A stretch of 64,000 nucleotides of DNA from Virgibacillus salexigens (GTDB lineage Bacteria; Bacillota; Bacilli; Bacillales; Amphibacillaceae): NCBI RefSeq assembly GCF_014905415.1, contig NZ_BNEO01000003.1, forward strand, positions 124,001 to 188,000, given 5' to 3'. The notes below the pieces were generated by a model. That model had not been told where the DNA came from and searched no databases. It saw nothing but the letters and a program-made list of their open reading frames with translations. Shown here piece by piece: positions 25,025-34,671 of this stretch; the stretch's first letter is position 1; every line of letters starts with the position of its first letter. The translations under genes were made by a program, and so were the position numbers.

Positions 25025-26286
25025 CGTCTAGGTTCCGTGTAATAGCCAGTGGTATAGTAGTCGTCTCCTTTTTTTTACTTTTATTTTCGTATGCAATGTT
25101 TCAAGGTGGATTTGTCAGCTGGTTTCTATTTTTTAGTTTTCTACCTATTTTTTTATATGAATTGGGATTTTTATTGCATAGCATGAAAACATGGAAGGTT
25201 TCAAGACAATTATCTCATTATGTAATTAGAGCTGGTGATGGTATAGACGTGAAATTAGTGATAAAACGAAAATTACCATTTCCTTTGTACTATTGTATCT
25301 GTGAAGAGGTGGTACCAGAAACGTTAAGAAAGATAGATACCAAGCATCAAAAATATTCATTGATGGATGATCCAGGTGAACTATACACGAATCGAAATTT
25401 AAAAAAGGTGTTCTTTCCGTTATGGAAGCGAACATTCACGATGACCTATCGGCTTGAACAATTGCCTAGGGGTGAACATCTCTTACAAACGGTTCGAATA
25501 CGGACGGGAGATTTTTTTGGATTAGTTAAAAAAGAATATACTTTTCACGTAACTGATGTAATTATAGCTTATCCTAATGCCAGGCCGATTGTAATGAAGG
25601 AACAAATTAGCAGCTTCCAACAAGGTACTGCTTCGACTTCAGCATTTCAATTAAATAATTCCAATGTTGCGACCGGAATTCGGGAATACATGCCTGGAGA
25701 TCGTTTTTCGTGGATCGATTGGAAACAGACAGCTAAAAAAAATACGGTGATGACCAAAGAATTTGAACAAGAAAAAAGTACGGACATTCTGCTCATGTTA
25801 GATAATGGCATTTACCCAGAAACGAATTATGTCGTCTATGAAGCGATGGTGGAAGTGGTCCTTTCCCTAATGGAGGGGTTGAAAAAACAAGCTAGTCAAG
25901 TTGGTTTAGTAACTATTGGAGAGAAAACAGTATATTTTCCTGTACATCATGACCCAGTCAAGTTAGATATGGTGAAAAATCATTTAACACGTATTCAGCC
26001 AGATGGGATTAAGCCTTTTTCGATTCGTGTTGAAAGTGAATTTGCCAAAGCAGGAGCTGGAAATGTAATCATCTTAGTAACGAGTCATATCGATGTTGCG
26101 TTTATTGAAATCGTGAAGAAGATGGATCAACGAACGAAACGTATTGTACTTATTTTAATTCAATCAGCCAAGCATCGTGAGAAAAATCGTCTTTTCATTC
26201 ATCAGTTGCAGTTTGAAGGTATTCATATCCATATATTGACAGAACAACATCTAATACAAAATCAATTAGAGGTGAAAGGAATATGA
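25021..26286 (+). CDS. yeaD: DUF58 domain protein (YeaD-like)
   Basis: A 421-aa protein with two N-terminal membrane helices (residues about 5-50), a beta-rich middle region and the DUF58 signature near REYMPGDRFSWIDWKQTAKK, followed by a von Willebrand A-like fold (ILLMLDNGIYPE). It overlaps yeaC by four bases (ATGA). It is the usual middle partner of MoxR ATPases. Confidence 0.85.
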   Translation: MTSRFRVIASGIVVVSFFLLLFSYAMFQGGFVSWFLFFSFLPIFLYELGFLLHSMKTWKVSRQLSHYVIRAGDGIDVKLVIKRKLPFPLYYCICEEVVPETLRKIDTKHQKYSLMDDPGELYTNRNLKKVFFPLWKRTFTMTYRLEQLPRGEHLLQTVRIRTGDFFGLVKKEYTFHVTDVIIAYPNARPIVMKEQISSFQQGTASTSAFQLNNSNVATGIREYMPGDRFSWIDWKQTAKKNTVMTKEFEQEKSTDILLMLDNGIYPETNYVVYEAMVEVVLSLMEGLKKQASQVGLVTIGEKTVYFPVHHDPVKLDMVKNHLTRIQPDGIKPFSIRVESEFAKAGAGNVIILVTSHIDVAFIEIVKKMDQRTKRIVLILIQSAKHREKNRLFIHQLQFEGIHIHILTEQHLIQNQLEVKGI

Positions 26287-28472
26287 TGAAATATGAACAA
26301 AGTAGACCGATTTTTTTCACTTCTTTATTGTATATTTGTGGATACATCCTTTTTTTAGAATGGTTGTATCCTTTGGAGCAGGTTACGGATACGCATAATT
26401 TAACTGTATTTGTTATTTACAGTGCTTTCTGTTTTGTTATTTCACTTTTTCAAATAAAGTGGTGGCTATCGTTTATTCTAAAAGGTGTCGCGCTTCTATT
26501 TATTGTAAATCATTTATTTTTTGAGACAACTTTTTTAAGTCCTATTTGGATGGAGCAGCTATTTCTTGATATTGGTTTTAATATGGATGCCGTATTATCA
26601 CAAGCTTGGTATCAATTAACTCCAATGTTTCGTAGTGTTTTATTTTTATTACTCATTTGGCTTATGAGCTATCTTCTGCATTACTGGTTTGTTGTCATGA
26701 AGAAGATTTTGTTATTTGTCTTGCTTACATTCGTGTATTTGGCCATCTTAGATACGTTTACCGTATATAATGGAGCTTTGGCGATTATTCGAGCGTTTAT
26801 TATATCGTTTATTGCGTTAGGAGTTGCGAATTTTAGTAAAGAAATGGATCGTGAAGCTATTTCGTTTCCATGGATGAAAAAATCTGCTGCGTGGATGATT
26901 CCTATCGTTGCGATAGTTGCCTTTTCTTCTGCTATAGGATTTGCAGCTCCAAAATATGATCCACAATGGCCGGATCCAGTCCCGTTTATTCAAAGTTCAG
27001 CAGAAAATGCTAGTATTGCAGGAGAAGGATCGGTTGTGCAAAAGGTTGGTTATGGTGAGGATGATACGAGATTAGGTGGCTCTTTTGTTCAAGACTATAC
27101 ACCGGTATTTCAGGCAAAAGCAGAGGAAAACCATTATTGGAGAATAGAAACGAAGGATGTTTATACAGGGAAAGGATGGATGAATAGCTCAGAGGCAAAT
27201 TATGTACCAACAAATAGAATTCCTCCAATGTATGATAATACGGTGGATACGGAAGAATTAGAAGCAACCATTGAATTTCAAGGCAATACGTCGTTTGATA
27301 AAATTTTGCATCCATATGGTTTCAAAGAAATTTCGACACATAGAGGAAATGCATATGTTGACTTGAATTCGGAAGCAATACAACTGCGTGATGAGGGGTT
27401 TGAAGTTATAAATGATTTGAATACATTTACCGTTGATTATGATTACCCCACATTTAATATTGATAAGTTACGGGAAACCCCAACAATTAGAGAGTCATTA
27501 GATAGCTATACACAGTTGCCAGAGACTTTACCAGAACGTGTAAAAGAATTAGCCAAAGAAATAACGGCAGGAGAGGAAACAGCTTATGATAAGGTGAAAG
27601 CAATTGAGCAGTATTTCTCAACGAACGGTTTTACTTATCAAACAACAGATGTTCCCGTACCTAAGGAAGGTCAGGATTATGTCGATCAATTCTTATTTGA
27701 TTCAAAAGTAGGTTATTGTGATAATTACTCGACTGCTATGGTGGTTTTATTACGCTCCATAGACATTCCAGCTAGATGGGCTAAAGGATTTACTGGCGGA
27801 GAAGAGATCGATTCGACATCAGACTATAATGTATATGAGGTTACCAATGCAAATGCTCATTCATGGGTAGAAGTTTTCTTTCCTGAAATAGGCTGGGTTC
27901 CATTTGAACCCACACAAGGATTTTCTAATCTTTCCGATTTTCAAACTTCCATGGCGGATACAGGTGCTGAACAGGATGATGTATTAGCCCAGCAAGACCA
28001 AGATGAGCAACAGACACCGGAAGAAACTCCTCAACCTTCACAGGAAGAAGAAAATCAAGAAGCTGAGGCTGCAATGGCTTCACCGTCTGAGGGAAATAGC
28101 TCATTCCATTGGTTATATCTCGTTATCCTACTTGTTATCCTTGCGTTGTTGGTATTTATTGGTTATCGAACCAGATTCAGGTGGAAAACAATAATAATAA
28201 AAAGAAAGTTTATGGCTAATTGGAATGCGGAGAACTATCAGGAAGCATATCATTACGTAATGAAACTATTACGACATCGAGGGGATGGCAAATTGCCAGA
28301 TGAGACCTTAAGAGAGTATGCTGTTAAGATAGATCGAAAATATTCTACAGATGAAATGAAAAAGTTAACGCAGCATTATGAGCAGCTATTATATCGCCAA
28401 GAAATCAGAGAAGTTCCTAGAACGGAGATTGCGCAATTATGGCAAAATTTAATTAAACGGATATTGGCTTGA
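26283..28472 (+). CDS. yebA: Membrane-anchored transglutaminase-like protein (YebA-like)
   Basis: A 729-aa protein with about six N-terminal membrane helices (to about residue 220), an extracytoplasmic domain with the transglutaminase-like Cys-His-Asp triad (VGYCDNYSTAMVVLLRS; NAHSWVEVFF; GWVPFEPTQGF), a Gln/Glu-rich linker (about 565-600), another membrane helix (LYLVILLVILALLVFIGY) and a cytoplasmic DUF4129-like tail. It overlaps yeaD by four bases. The enzyme activity, protease or cross-linker, is not established for this family. Confidence 0.87.
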   Translation: MMKYEQSRPIFFTSLLYICGYILFLEWLYPLEQVTDTHNLTVFVIYSAFCFVISLFQIKWWLSFILKGVALLFIVNHLFFETTFLSPIWMEQLFLDIGFNMDAVLSQAWYQLTPMFRSVLFLLLIWLMSYLLHYWFVVMKKILLFVLLTFVYLAILDTFTVYNGALAIIRAFIISFIALGVANFSKEMDREAISFPWMKKSAAWMIPIVAIVAFSSAIGFAAPKYDPQWPDPVPFIQSSAENASIAGEGSVVQKVGYGEDDTRLGGSFVQDYTPVFQAKAEENHYWRIETKDVYTGKGWMNSSEANYVPTNRIPPMYDNTVDTEELEATIEFQGNTSFDKILHPYGFKEISTHRGNAYVDLNSEAIQLRDEGFEVINDLNTFTVDYDYPTFNIDKLRETPTIRESLDSYTQLPETLPERVKELAKEITAGEETAYDKVKAIEQYFSTNGFTYQTTDVPVPKEGQDYVDQFLFDSKVGYCDNYSTAMVVLLRSIDIPARWAKGFTGGEEIDSTSDYNVYEVTNANAHSWVEVFFPEIGWVPFEPTQGFSNLSDFQTSMADTGAEQDDVLAQQDQDEQQTPEETPQPSQEEENQEAEAAMASPSEGNSSFHWLYLVILLVILALLVFIGYRTRFRWKTIIIKRKFMANWNAENYQEAYHYVMKLLRHRGDGKLPDETLREYAVKIDRKYSTDEMKKLTQHYEQLLYRQEIREVPRTEIAQLWQNLIKRILA

Positions 28473-28497
28473 CCTTCCTAACGTTGGTTAGTAGAAT
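28469..28497 (+). promoter_or_regulatory. Sigma-A promoter of guaA
   Basis: TTGACC (28469-28474), 17-bp spacer, TAGAAT (28492-28497), overlapping the yebA stop and about 30 bases before the riboswitch aptamer. Confidence 0.75.
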
Positions 28498-28528
28498 AGG
28501 GACATAATCCAACAAATTAATCAGACAT

Positions 28529-28635
28529 GCCGTTCGTATATCCTCGATAATATGGGTCGAAAGTTTCTACCGGAGCACCGTAAATGCTCTGACTATGAAG
28601 GCAGAAGATCAGTATATCTGGATTTCTGCCTTTTT
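28529..28635 (+). ncRNA. Guanine riboswitch controlling guaA
   Basis: The aptamer (28529-28602) shows the purine-riboswitch core AAGTTTCTACC, the loop CACCGTAAATG closed by GAGCA/TGCTC, and GACTATG with C at 28593 in the ligand-pairing position, which indicates guanine or hypoxanthine rather than adenine. P1 pairs 28529-28538 with 28594-28602 with one bulge. Its 3' strand overlaps a terminator stem AAGGCAGAA/TTCTGCCTT (28598-28606, 28624-28632) with U tract, so ligand should turn transcription off. Confidence 0.92.
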
Positions 28636-28753
28636 GCATTTAAGAGAGTGCGAATTTCGTTCTCTTAATCGCAGAAGGTAGGAATCCAGTTTTTGTTTTA
28701 AAAGAACAATGATGGGCGAAGCGGCGGATTAAATATAGATAGGAGCTATGCAG

Positions 28754-30289
28754 ATGAACAACAATGAATTGGTTTTAGTATTGGATTTTGGCAGTCAATA
28801 TAATCAACTAATCACTCGTCGAATTAGAGAACTTGGTGTATATAGTGAATTGCATTCACATAAGCTCACTGCTGAAGATATAAAGCGAATGAACCCAAAA
28901 GGAATTATTCTTTCAGGTGGGCCACATAGTGTCTATGATGAGAATAGTTTTCGTTGTGACCCAGAAATCTTTGACTTAGGTATTCCGGTTTTAGGGATAT
29001 GCTATGGTATGCAGCTAATGTCGCTTCATTATGGTGGGAAAGTAGAAAAAGCGAAAAGCCGTGAATATGGAAAAGCGCTTATTGACCTAAATGAAGATCC
29101 AATTTTATATAAAGGTACACCGAAGCAGCAAACGGTTTGGATGAGTCATGGAGATAAGGTAATACAGGAACCGGCAAATTTCCAAATCGATGCAACGAGT
29201 CAATCTACGCCAATTGCTGCAATGAGCCTTCCAGAAAAAGGCCTTTATGGAGTACAGTACCATCCAGAAGTGCGCCATTCTGAATACGGGAATCATTTAC
29301 TAAAACAGTTTGTATTTGATGTATGTCAATGTGCAGGGGACTGGACGATTGAGAACTTCATTGACATGGAAGTAGAGAAAATCCAACAAAAGGTTGGCGA
29401 TCGTAACGTCTTATGTGCATTAAGTGGTGGTGTTGATTCATCTGTTGTGGCTGCTTTAATTCATAAAGCAATTGGCGATCAACTCACATGTATCTTCGTT
29501 GATCATGGCCTGCTTCGTAAAAATGAAGCCGATGACGTTATGAAAGTGTTTGCTGATGATTTCCATATGAATATTATCAAAGTAGATGCAAAGGATCGTT
29601 TTCTTTCAAAACTTGAAGGGGTCGATGATCCGGAGCAGAAACGTAAGATTATTGGAAATGAATTCATCTATGTATTCGATGATGAAGCAGCGAAATTGAA
29701 AGATATCGACTTCCTTGCACAAGGAACACTGTATACAGATATTATTGAAAGTGGAACGGAAACAGCTCAAACGATAAAGTCACATCATAATGTTGGCGGG
29801 CTTCCAGAAGATATGCAGTTTCAATTGATTGAACCATTAAACACCCTCTTTAAGGATGAAGTCCGAGAGTTAGGCTCCCAACTGGGAATTCCTGATCATA
29901 TCATCTGGAGACAACCTTTCCCTGGTCCAGGACTTGCTATTCGTGTATTGGGCGCAGTAACAGAAGAAAAACTGGAAATTGTTCGAGAATCGGATGCCAT
30001 TCTAAGAGAAGAAATTGCTAAAGCTGGATTAGAAAGAGATATTTGGCAATACTTCACCGTACTCCCTAATATTAAAAGTGTGGGAGTAATGGGCGATGCA
30101 AGAACATATGACTATACGATTGGTATTCGAGCTGTTACCTCCATTGACGGCATGACGTCGGATTGGGCTCGTATTCCTTGGGATGTATTAGAACGAGTGT
30201 CTACAAGACTGGTTAATGATGTACAGCATATCAACCGCGTTGTGTATGATATTACTTCTAAGCCACCAGCAACCATTGAGTGGGAATAA
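28754..30289 (+). CDS. guaA: GMP synthase (glutamine-hydrolysing)
   Basis: Converts XMP to GMP with ATP and glutamine, 511 aa. N-terminal class I amidotransferase with Cys83 (GICYGMQ) and the YHPEV His; ATP-pyrophosphatase PP-loop [12 protein letters not shown]-terminal dimerisation domain ending [11 protein letters not shown], the normal GuaA terminus. ATG 28754 is chosen because GGAG is 8 bases upstream; an earlier ATG at 28748 is only two bases from it. It has its own guanine riboswitch, giving direct end-product control. Confidence 0.96.
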   Translation: MNNNELVLVLDFGSQYNQLITRRIRELGVYSELHSHKLTAEDIKRMNPKGIILSGGPHSVYDENSFRCDPEIFDLGIPVLGICYGMQLMSLHYGGKVEKAKSREYGKALIDLNEDPILYKGTPKQQTVWMSHGDKVIQEPANFQIDATSQSTPIAAMSLPEKGLYGVQYHPEVRHSEYGNHLLKQFVFDVCQCAGDWTIENFIDMEVEKIQQKVGDRNVLCALSGGVDSSVVAALIHKAIGDQLTCIFVDHGLLRKNEADDVMKVFADDFHMNIIKVDAKDRFLSKLEGVDDPEQKRKIIGNEFIYVFDDEAAKLKDIDFLAQGTLYTDIIESGTETAQTIKSHHNVGGLPEDMQFQLIEPLNTLFKDEVRELGSQLGIPDHIIWRQPFPGPGLAIRVLGAVTEEKLEIVRESDAILREEIAKAGLERDIWQYFTVLPNIKSVGVMGDARTYDYTIGIRAVTSIDGMTSDWARIPWDVLERVSTRLVNDVQHINRVVYDITSKPPATIEWE

Positions 30290-30329
30290 TCGAACAAAAA
30301 CAATAAAAAAATATTCAACGTTCGTGTTT
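30286..30329. promoter_or_regulatory. PurBox pair upstream of pbuG
   Basis: Two inverted CGAAC cores (CGAA at 30291-30294, TTCG at 30321-30324) within sequences close to the PurR PurBox consensus AWWWCCGAACWWT. The core-to-core span is exactly the same as in the purE PurBox pair (34 bases). The first box overlaps the guaA stop. This matches the known PurR control of pbuG and purE in B. subtilis. Confidence 0.6.
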
Positions 30330-30331
30330 TA

Positions 30332-30360
30332 TTGACTTATGTAGAAAAAAATCGTATGAT
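30332..30360 (+). promoter_or_regulatory. Sigma-A promoter of pbuG
   Basis: TTGACT (30332-30337), 17-bp spacer, TATGAT (30355-30360), 21 bases before the riboswitch. Confidence 0.75.
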
Positions 30361-30380
30361 AATCCTATAAATAAAAAATA

Positions 30381-30560
30381 ATGCGTATAATTTTGGGGAT
30401 ATGGCCCAGAGTTTCTACCAGACTACCGTAAATGGTCTGACTACGCAAAAAATAGATAGGTCAAGGATGTCATGGGATTTTCTCTGTATATGACAAATAC
30501 GGCCTTTAATATTTTTTGCATAGAAGAACACTCTAGGGGAGAACCTTAGGGTGTTTTTTT
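30381..30560 (+). ncRNA. Guanine riboswitch controlling pbuG
   Basis: Aptamer 30381-30448: P1 TGCGTA/TACGCA, P2 loop GATATGG closed by GGG/CCC, core GTTTCTACC, P3 CAGAC/GTCTG with TACCGTAAATG, and GACTACG with the guanine-type C. Downstream is a terminator (30528-30538 with 30544-30554, with U tract to 30560). An alternative helix pairs the 3' side of P1 (30441-30454) with 30510-30523, which touches the extended base of the terminator, a likely antiterminator. Confidence 0.92.
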
Positions 30561-30652
30561 ATGTCCTATGTTTTTTATTGGGAAATGCAGAAAGATAGGT
30601 TATTTATATAGCAAGAAAGCCTGGATATCTGCTATTTGAAAGGGGAAGAAAA

Positions 30653-31987
30653 ATGAAGAAGTATTTTCGCTTTAAAGAATTAGGTACGAACTATCGAACT
30701 GAATTTATGGCTGGATTAACCACATTTCTAGCTATGGCTTATATTTTATTTGTTAACCCATCCACTTTAGCGCTAGTAGGTATTGAAGAATTACCGGACG
30801 GCGTTACTCGTATGGATCAAGAGGCTGTATTTGCTGCAACAGCTATTGCGGCAGCGGTCGGTACGTTATTTATGGGAGTTATTGCAAGATATCCAATTGC
30901 TTTAGCACCAGGTATGGGATTAAATGCATTTTTTGCTTATACGGTCGTATTAGGTTACGGAATTCCTTGGGAAACAGCGTTAGCTGGCGTACTGGCATCA
31001 GGGATAATCTTTGTTATTCTCACATTAACTGGATTCCGCGAGAAAATTATTAATGCTATTCCAGCGAACCTTAAACTTGCTGTAGGAGCAGGGATAGGAT
31101 TTTTTATCGCATTTATCGGTTTTCAGAACTCCGGAATCATTGTTGCGGATGATGCTACCTTGTTAGCACTTGGGGACATTACATCGCCATCTGTCCTGCT
31201 TTCGGTATTTGGGCTCGTAGTATCGGTTATCTTAATGGCGATCGGTATTCGTGGTGGGATCTTTTATGGAATGATTTTGACGGCAATTGCGGGTATGATT
31301 GTTGGATTAATTGATCCGCCATCTGGAATGAATGGTATTGTTGGGGAAGTACCAAGTCTTGCTCCGACGTTTGGACAAGCGTTCGCTCATTTCGGAGATA
31401 TCTTCACCATACAAATGCTTGTTGTCATTTTAACCTTTTTATTCGTTGACTTCTTTGATACAGCAGGTACGATTGTTGCAGTTGCTAATCAAGCAGGATT
31501 TATTAAAAATAACAAGTTACCACGTGCGAATAGAGCGTTATTTGCTGATTCAGCAGCAACAGTAGTTGGGGCTTCCCTTGGTACGTCAACAACAACATCT
31601 TATGTGGAATCAACAGCAGGTGTTGGGGCTGGCGGGCGTTCTGGCTTTACATCTGTTGTAACTGCCTTGTTCTTCTTGTTAGCATTATTTTTCTCGCCAT
31701 TACTAAATATTATAACTGCCGAAGTGACGGCGCCAGCTTTGATCATTGTTGGGGTTCTCATGTGTTCTGCATTGAAAGATATTGAATGGAATCATTTTGA
31801 AATCGCAGTACCTGCTTTCTTGATTGTTATAACCATGCCGCTTACCTACAGTATTGCAACAGGGATCGCAATTGGGTTTATCTTTTATCCAATCACCATG
31901 TTATTAAAAGGGAGAGGCAAAGAGATTCACCCTGTCATGTATGCTTTATTTATTATCTTTATTTTATATTTTATCTTCCTAAGTTAG
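30653..31987 (+). CDS. pbuG: Hypoxanthine/guanine permease (NCS2/AzgA-type)
   Basis: A 444-aa purine base importer with about 12-14 membrane helices. The opening (FKELGTNYRTEFMAGLTTFLAMAYILFVNP), ALAPGMGLNAFF, VDFFDTAGTIVAVANQAG and the ASLGTSTTTSYVESTAGVGAGGRSG block are diagnostic of PbuG/AzgA proteins. AAAGGGGAAG precedes the start. Regulation is double: PurBox pair plus guanine riboswitch, and its position after guaA matches B. subtilis. Confidence 0.94.
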   Translation: MKKYFRFKELGTNYRTEFMAGLTTFLAMAYILFVNPSTLALVGIEELPDGVTRMDQEAVFAATAIAAAVGTLFMGVIARYPIALAPGMGLNAFFAYTVVLGYGIPWETALAGVLASGIIFVILTLTGFREKIINAIPANLKLAVGAGIGFFIAFIGFQNSGIIVADDATLLALGDITSPSVLLSVFGLVVSVILMAIGIRGGIFYGMILTAIAGMIVGLIDPPSGMNGIVGEVPSLAPTFGQAFAHFGDIFTIQMLVVILTFLFVDFFDTAGTIVAVANQAGFIKNNKLPRANRALFADSAATVVGASLGTSTTTSYVESTAGVGAGGRSGFTSVVTALFFLLALFFSPLLNIITAEVTAPALIIVGVLMCSALKDIEWNHFEIAVPAFLIVITMPLTYSIATGIAIGFIFYPITMLLKGRGKEIHPVMYALFIIFILYFIFLS

Positions 31988-32012
31988 TAACAAGATAGTC
32001 TTGGTAAAGAAG

Positions 32013-32059
32013 AATCTGAACGATTATCCATTCTATTCGGATAGTAGTTCAGATTTTTT
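32013..32059. terminator. Terminator between pbuG and the MFS gene
   Basis: A two-part stem (AATCTGAAC with GTTCAGATT at the base, TATCC with GGATA above, separated by a 3x3 internal loop), then TTTTTT on the forward strand. It lies between convergent genes and can serve both. Confidence 0.88.
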
Positions 32060-32064
32060 CTCGT

Positions 32065-33240
32065 TTATCTTTCTTGGTCATGAACATAGGCTTCTTTTCC
32101 ATAAGGGAGGATATGGTAGATGAATATTAATACGGTTCCTATTGAAGAAACGATTCCCATACCAGTGTAAAGTGTGCCGCCACCATAAGAATCAATGAGT
32201 GCTCCTCCTACCAATGAACCAATTATACCTGATAATCCAAAAAAAGTTGCAAAGAAAACAAGATGCCCCGTAGATTGCAATAGCTTAGGAATCAATCGAG
32301 AAATATAGTTAAAAGACGCTAAATAAAATACTCCAAATGTTAAGCCATGTAGGAATTGTAAGCCAATAATCTGGTAGGGGCTATCAGCAGCTCCATAGAT
32401 AAACCACCGAATGCTGTAAAGTACTCCTGCAATAATAACAAAAACAAGTGGATGATACTTTCTGAACCAAAACCCTGCACTAGCGAATACAATCGCCTCT
32501 GTCACAACGCCTACAAACCATGCAGAACCAACTAAACCTTCGCTCCCACCAAGTTGTTCAATATATAATCCAATGAAACTGTCATTTGCACGATGCGTAA
32601 TACTTAAAAACATAATAAAAAGTAAAAAGATAACAAACGGTTTACTTTTAACAATTGCACTGACATCCTTTAATTGAATTGGATCTGACTCTACTTTGAC
32701 GTCAGTGAGTCGGAATGTCACAAGTAATGCAAGTGCTCCGAAGAATAAATAAGGAATAATCATATACTGAATTCCAACTCTAGTAAGGATTTCACCAATG
32801 ATTAAGGATGACGTTGCAAAGCCGACAGATCCCCACCAACGAATTTTTCCGAAGGACACACCTAATTCATCCGCTCTTCGTTGCGCAAGGCTATCTCCTA
32901 ATGCACCAATGGGTGTGACGAAGAAATAAAAAATAGCCCCCATTAAAATAATTGCAATTAAGGTTTCCATTTGGAAGAAAATAATGCTTGTGATGAGTAA
33001 GCCGATGATACAGACTTGGATGACCCGTTTTACCGTTTTATATTTATCACTCATATAGCCCCAGAATGGCTGTGCAAAAATCGCGGCAAGTGGACCAACC
33101 GCTAACACGTATCCAATTTCATTACCGTCTAAGCCTTTGTATTTTAAATACAAGGGTAAATAACTAAGGATAATGGTGTTTGTAGCATGAAAGGCAAACA
33201 ACAACATCTTTAAGGGTGTTAAGGATTGTTGATTAGACAA
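32065..33240 (-). CDS. Major facilitator superfamily transporter
   Basis: A 391-aa 12-helix protein. The opening (FAFHATNTIILSYLPLYLKYKGLDGNEIGYVLAVGPLAAIFAQPFWGYMSDK) carries the MFS loop 2-3 motif GYMSDKYKTVKR and fits the MFS_1_like group (PPP/nucleoside-H+ symporter-related, as in YwbF). No substrate can be assigned. The start is TTG, with AGGAG eight bases upstream. It is downstream of msrA on the same strand, separated by a hairpin. Confidence 0.8.
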   Translation of the reverse strand: MSNQQSLTPLKMLLFAFHATNTIILSYLPLYLKYKGLDGNEIGYVLAVGPLAAIFAQPFWGYMSDKYKTVKRVIQVCIIGLLITSIIFFQMETLIAIILMGAIFYFFVTPIGALGDSLAQRRADELGVSFGKIRWWGSVGFATSSLIIGEILTRVGIQYMIIPYLFFGALALLVTFRLTDVKVESDPIQLKDVSAIVKSKPFVIFLLFIMFLSITHRANDSFIGLYIEQLGGSEGLVGSAWFVGVVTEAIVFASAGFWFRKYHPLVFVIIAGVLYSIRWFIYGAADSPYQIIGLQFLHGLTFGVFYLASFNYISRLIPKLLQSTGHLVFFATFFGLSGIIGSLVGGALIDSYGGGTLYTGMGIVSSIGTVLIFIYHILPYGKEAYVHDQER

Positions 33241-33280
33241 ATATCTCGCTCCTGACTTTATAAAACGTTATCATTTTATG

Positions 33281-33315
33281 GCCTAAATTAACCCCTCGAG
33301 AGGGCCAATTTAGGC
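33281..33315 (-). terminator. Hairpin between msrA and the MFS gene
   Basis: A 9-bp perfect stem (GCCTAAATT/AATTTAGGC, 33281-33289 with 33307-33315) with an inner CCCT/AGGG pair, just after the msrA stop. There is no long U run on the reverse strand, so it may only partly stop transcription into the MFS gene. Confidence 0.6.
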
Positions 33316-33316
33316 G

Positions 33317-33841
33317 TTAATTATTCCAAAATTTTTCTATAAATTCATCTCTTCCAGATTTAGCACGATCTTCCTTATACGCTGTTTCATTTTTTTTGTA
33401 GAAATCTTGATGATACGCTTCAGCTGGATAAAAAGTAGAAGCAGGAAGTATCTTGGTTACGATTGGCTTTGTGAATTTGCCGCTAGCGGCTAGGTTTTCC
33501 TTTGATGCTTCTGCAGCTGTTTTTTGCTCTTCATTATAATAAAAAATAGCAGTACGATAAGAATCTCCACGATCTTGGAATTGACCGCCATCATCTGTAG
33601 GATCAATTTGTTGCCAGTACACATCTAAAATAGTTTGATAGGATAGGATGGAAGGATCATAAATAATCTCAACCGCCTCATAATGCCCTGAATCACCAGT
33701 TTTAACATCTTCATAAGTCGGGTTGGATAGATGGCCGCCTGTATATCCGGATACGACCTGTTCGACGCCATCCCATTGGTCAAACGGTTTTACCATACAC
33801 CAGAAGCATCCTCCAGCGAATGTAGCTCGTTGTTTCGTCAT
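33317..33841 (-). CDS. msrA: Peptide methionine-S-sulfoxide reductase MsrA
   Basis: Repairs S-form methionine sulfoxide using thioredoxin, 174 aa. The catalytic GCFWC motif is at residues 11-15, followed by GVEQVVSGYTGG, SGHYEAVEIIYDP and TDDGGQFQDRGDSYRTAIFY, all standard for MsrA. No MsrB domain is fused and none is adjacent. GAGGGATAAA precedes the ATG. Confidence 0.95.
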   Translation of the reverse strand: MTKQRATFAGGCFWCMVKPFDQWDGVEQVVSGYTGGHLSNPTYEDVKTGDSGHYEAVEIIYDPSILSYQTILDVYWQQIDPTDDGGQFQDRGDSYRTAIFYYNEEQKTAAEASKENLAASGKFTKPIVTKILPASTFYPAEAYHQDFYKKNETAYKEDRAKSGRDEFIEKFWNN

Positions 33842-33928
33842 TTTATCCCTCTTTCACCGTACATATTTTCATTTGCCATTAATTTATATAGAATAAAGAT
33901 ACTATATCATATTTAATAAGGGCGTGAC

Positions 33929-34624
33929 ATGATGGAAGAGCCATTTATTCATAAAGTATTTATAGAAAAGGAGAAAAAAACGGGAAATTCGGATAGGCTG
34001 GATTCACCTTCGAGTAAGAGCAGAAATAAAAACCCTATACAGGAGAAGCTTTGGTTGAGTGAGCGCGGGTTCATGACAGATGCATTGACAGAGGAAAACC
34101 AAAATAAGCAGGTTGAACAAGCAGTTTTGGCTTATCCAATAAAACATTATTATAGATGGCAAGAAGAGTTACAGCTAGAGAATATCGAGGTTGGCTCCAT
34201 GGGCGAAGATTTTTCGGTACTAGAAATGGATGAGTATTCTGTATTTATTGGAGATATATACCGTATTGGAGATGCGGTTATACAGGTAGCGCAGCCCCGT
34301 CTACCAACGTGGCATATAGCTGAGCGTTTGCGGGTTGAGGATTTAGCAGTACGGATGCAACGTACGGGACGTACCGGCTGGTATTTTCGAGTGCTGAAAG
34401 AAGGGTTTATTCAGGCTGGAACAGATATAGATTTAATGGAACGACCAAATCCGAGATGGTCCATTGCAGCTTGTAATGAAATCATGCATCTATTCAAGGA
34501 GGATTTACGATTAGCTGAAGAGCTTATGCATTGTCCGGCACTTGCAAAAACATGGAAACAAGCATTGAAAAAAAGGTTATTGGGATTACCGTCGAATGAA
34601 AAGAAACGTTTATATGGTATTTAA
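33929..34624 (+). CDS. MOSC-domain protein (YflK/YiiM-like) lacking the usual Cys
   Basis: A 231-aa protein. The central part (SMGEDFSVLEMDEYSVFIGDIYRIGDAVIQVAQPR) followed by RTGRTGWYFRVLKEG and a helical C-terminal three-helix domain match the YflK/YiiM MOSC family, which handles molybdenum-cofactor-related sulfur chemistry. Where members have QPRxPC, this one has QPRLPTW: the conserved cysteine is Thr. The N-terminal HHGG-type block is also degraded (ENQNKQVEQAVLAYP). It may have lost the sulfur-carrier role or changed function. ATG 33929 is followed by a second ATG. Confidence 0.75.
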   Translation: MMEEPFIHKVFIEKEKKTGNSDRLDSPSSKSRNKNPIQEKLWLSERGFMTDALTEENQNKQVEQAVLAYPIKHYYRWQEELQLENIEVGSMGEDFSVLEMDEYSVFIGDIYRIGDAVIQVAQPRLPTWHIAERLRVEDLAVRMQRTGRTGWYFRVLKEGFIQAGTDIDLMERPNPRWSIAACNEIMHLFKEDLRLAEELMHCPALAKTWKQALKKRLLGLPSNEKKRLYGI

Positions 34625-34671
34625 AAAGCAGATATGCCACGAACTTAGGTTACCCGTGGCATATCTGCTTT
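34625..34671. terminator. Bidirectional terminator between MOSC and hsp20 genes
   Basis: A 17-bp perfect stem (34625-34641 with 34655-34671, core GCAGATATGCCACG) with 13-nt loop, touching the stop codons of both convergent genes. Confidence 0.9.
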
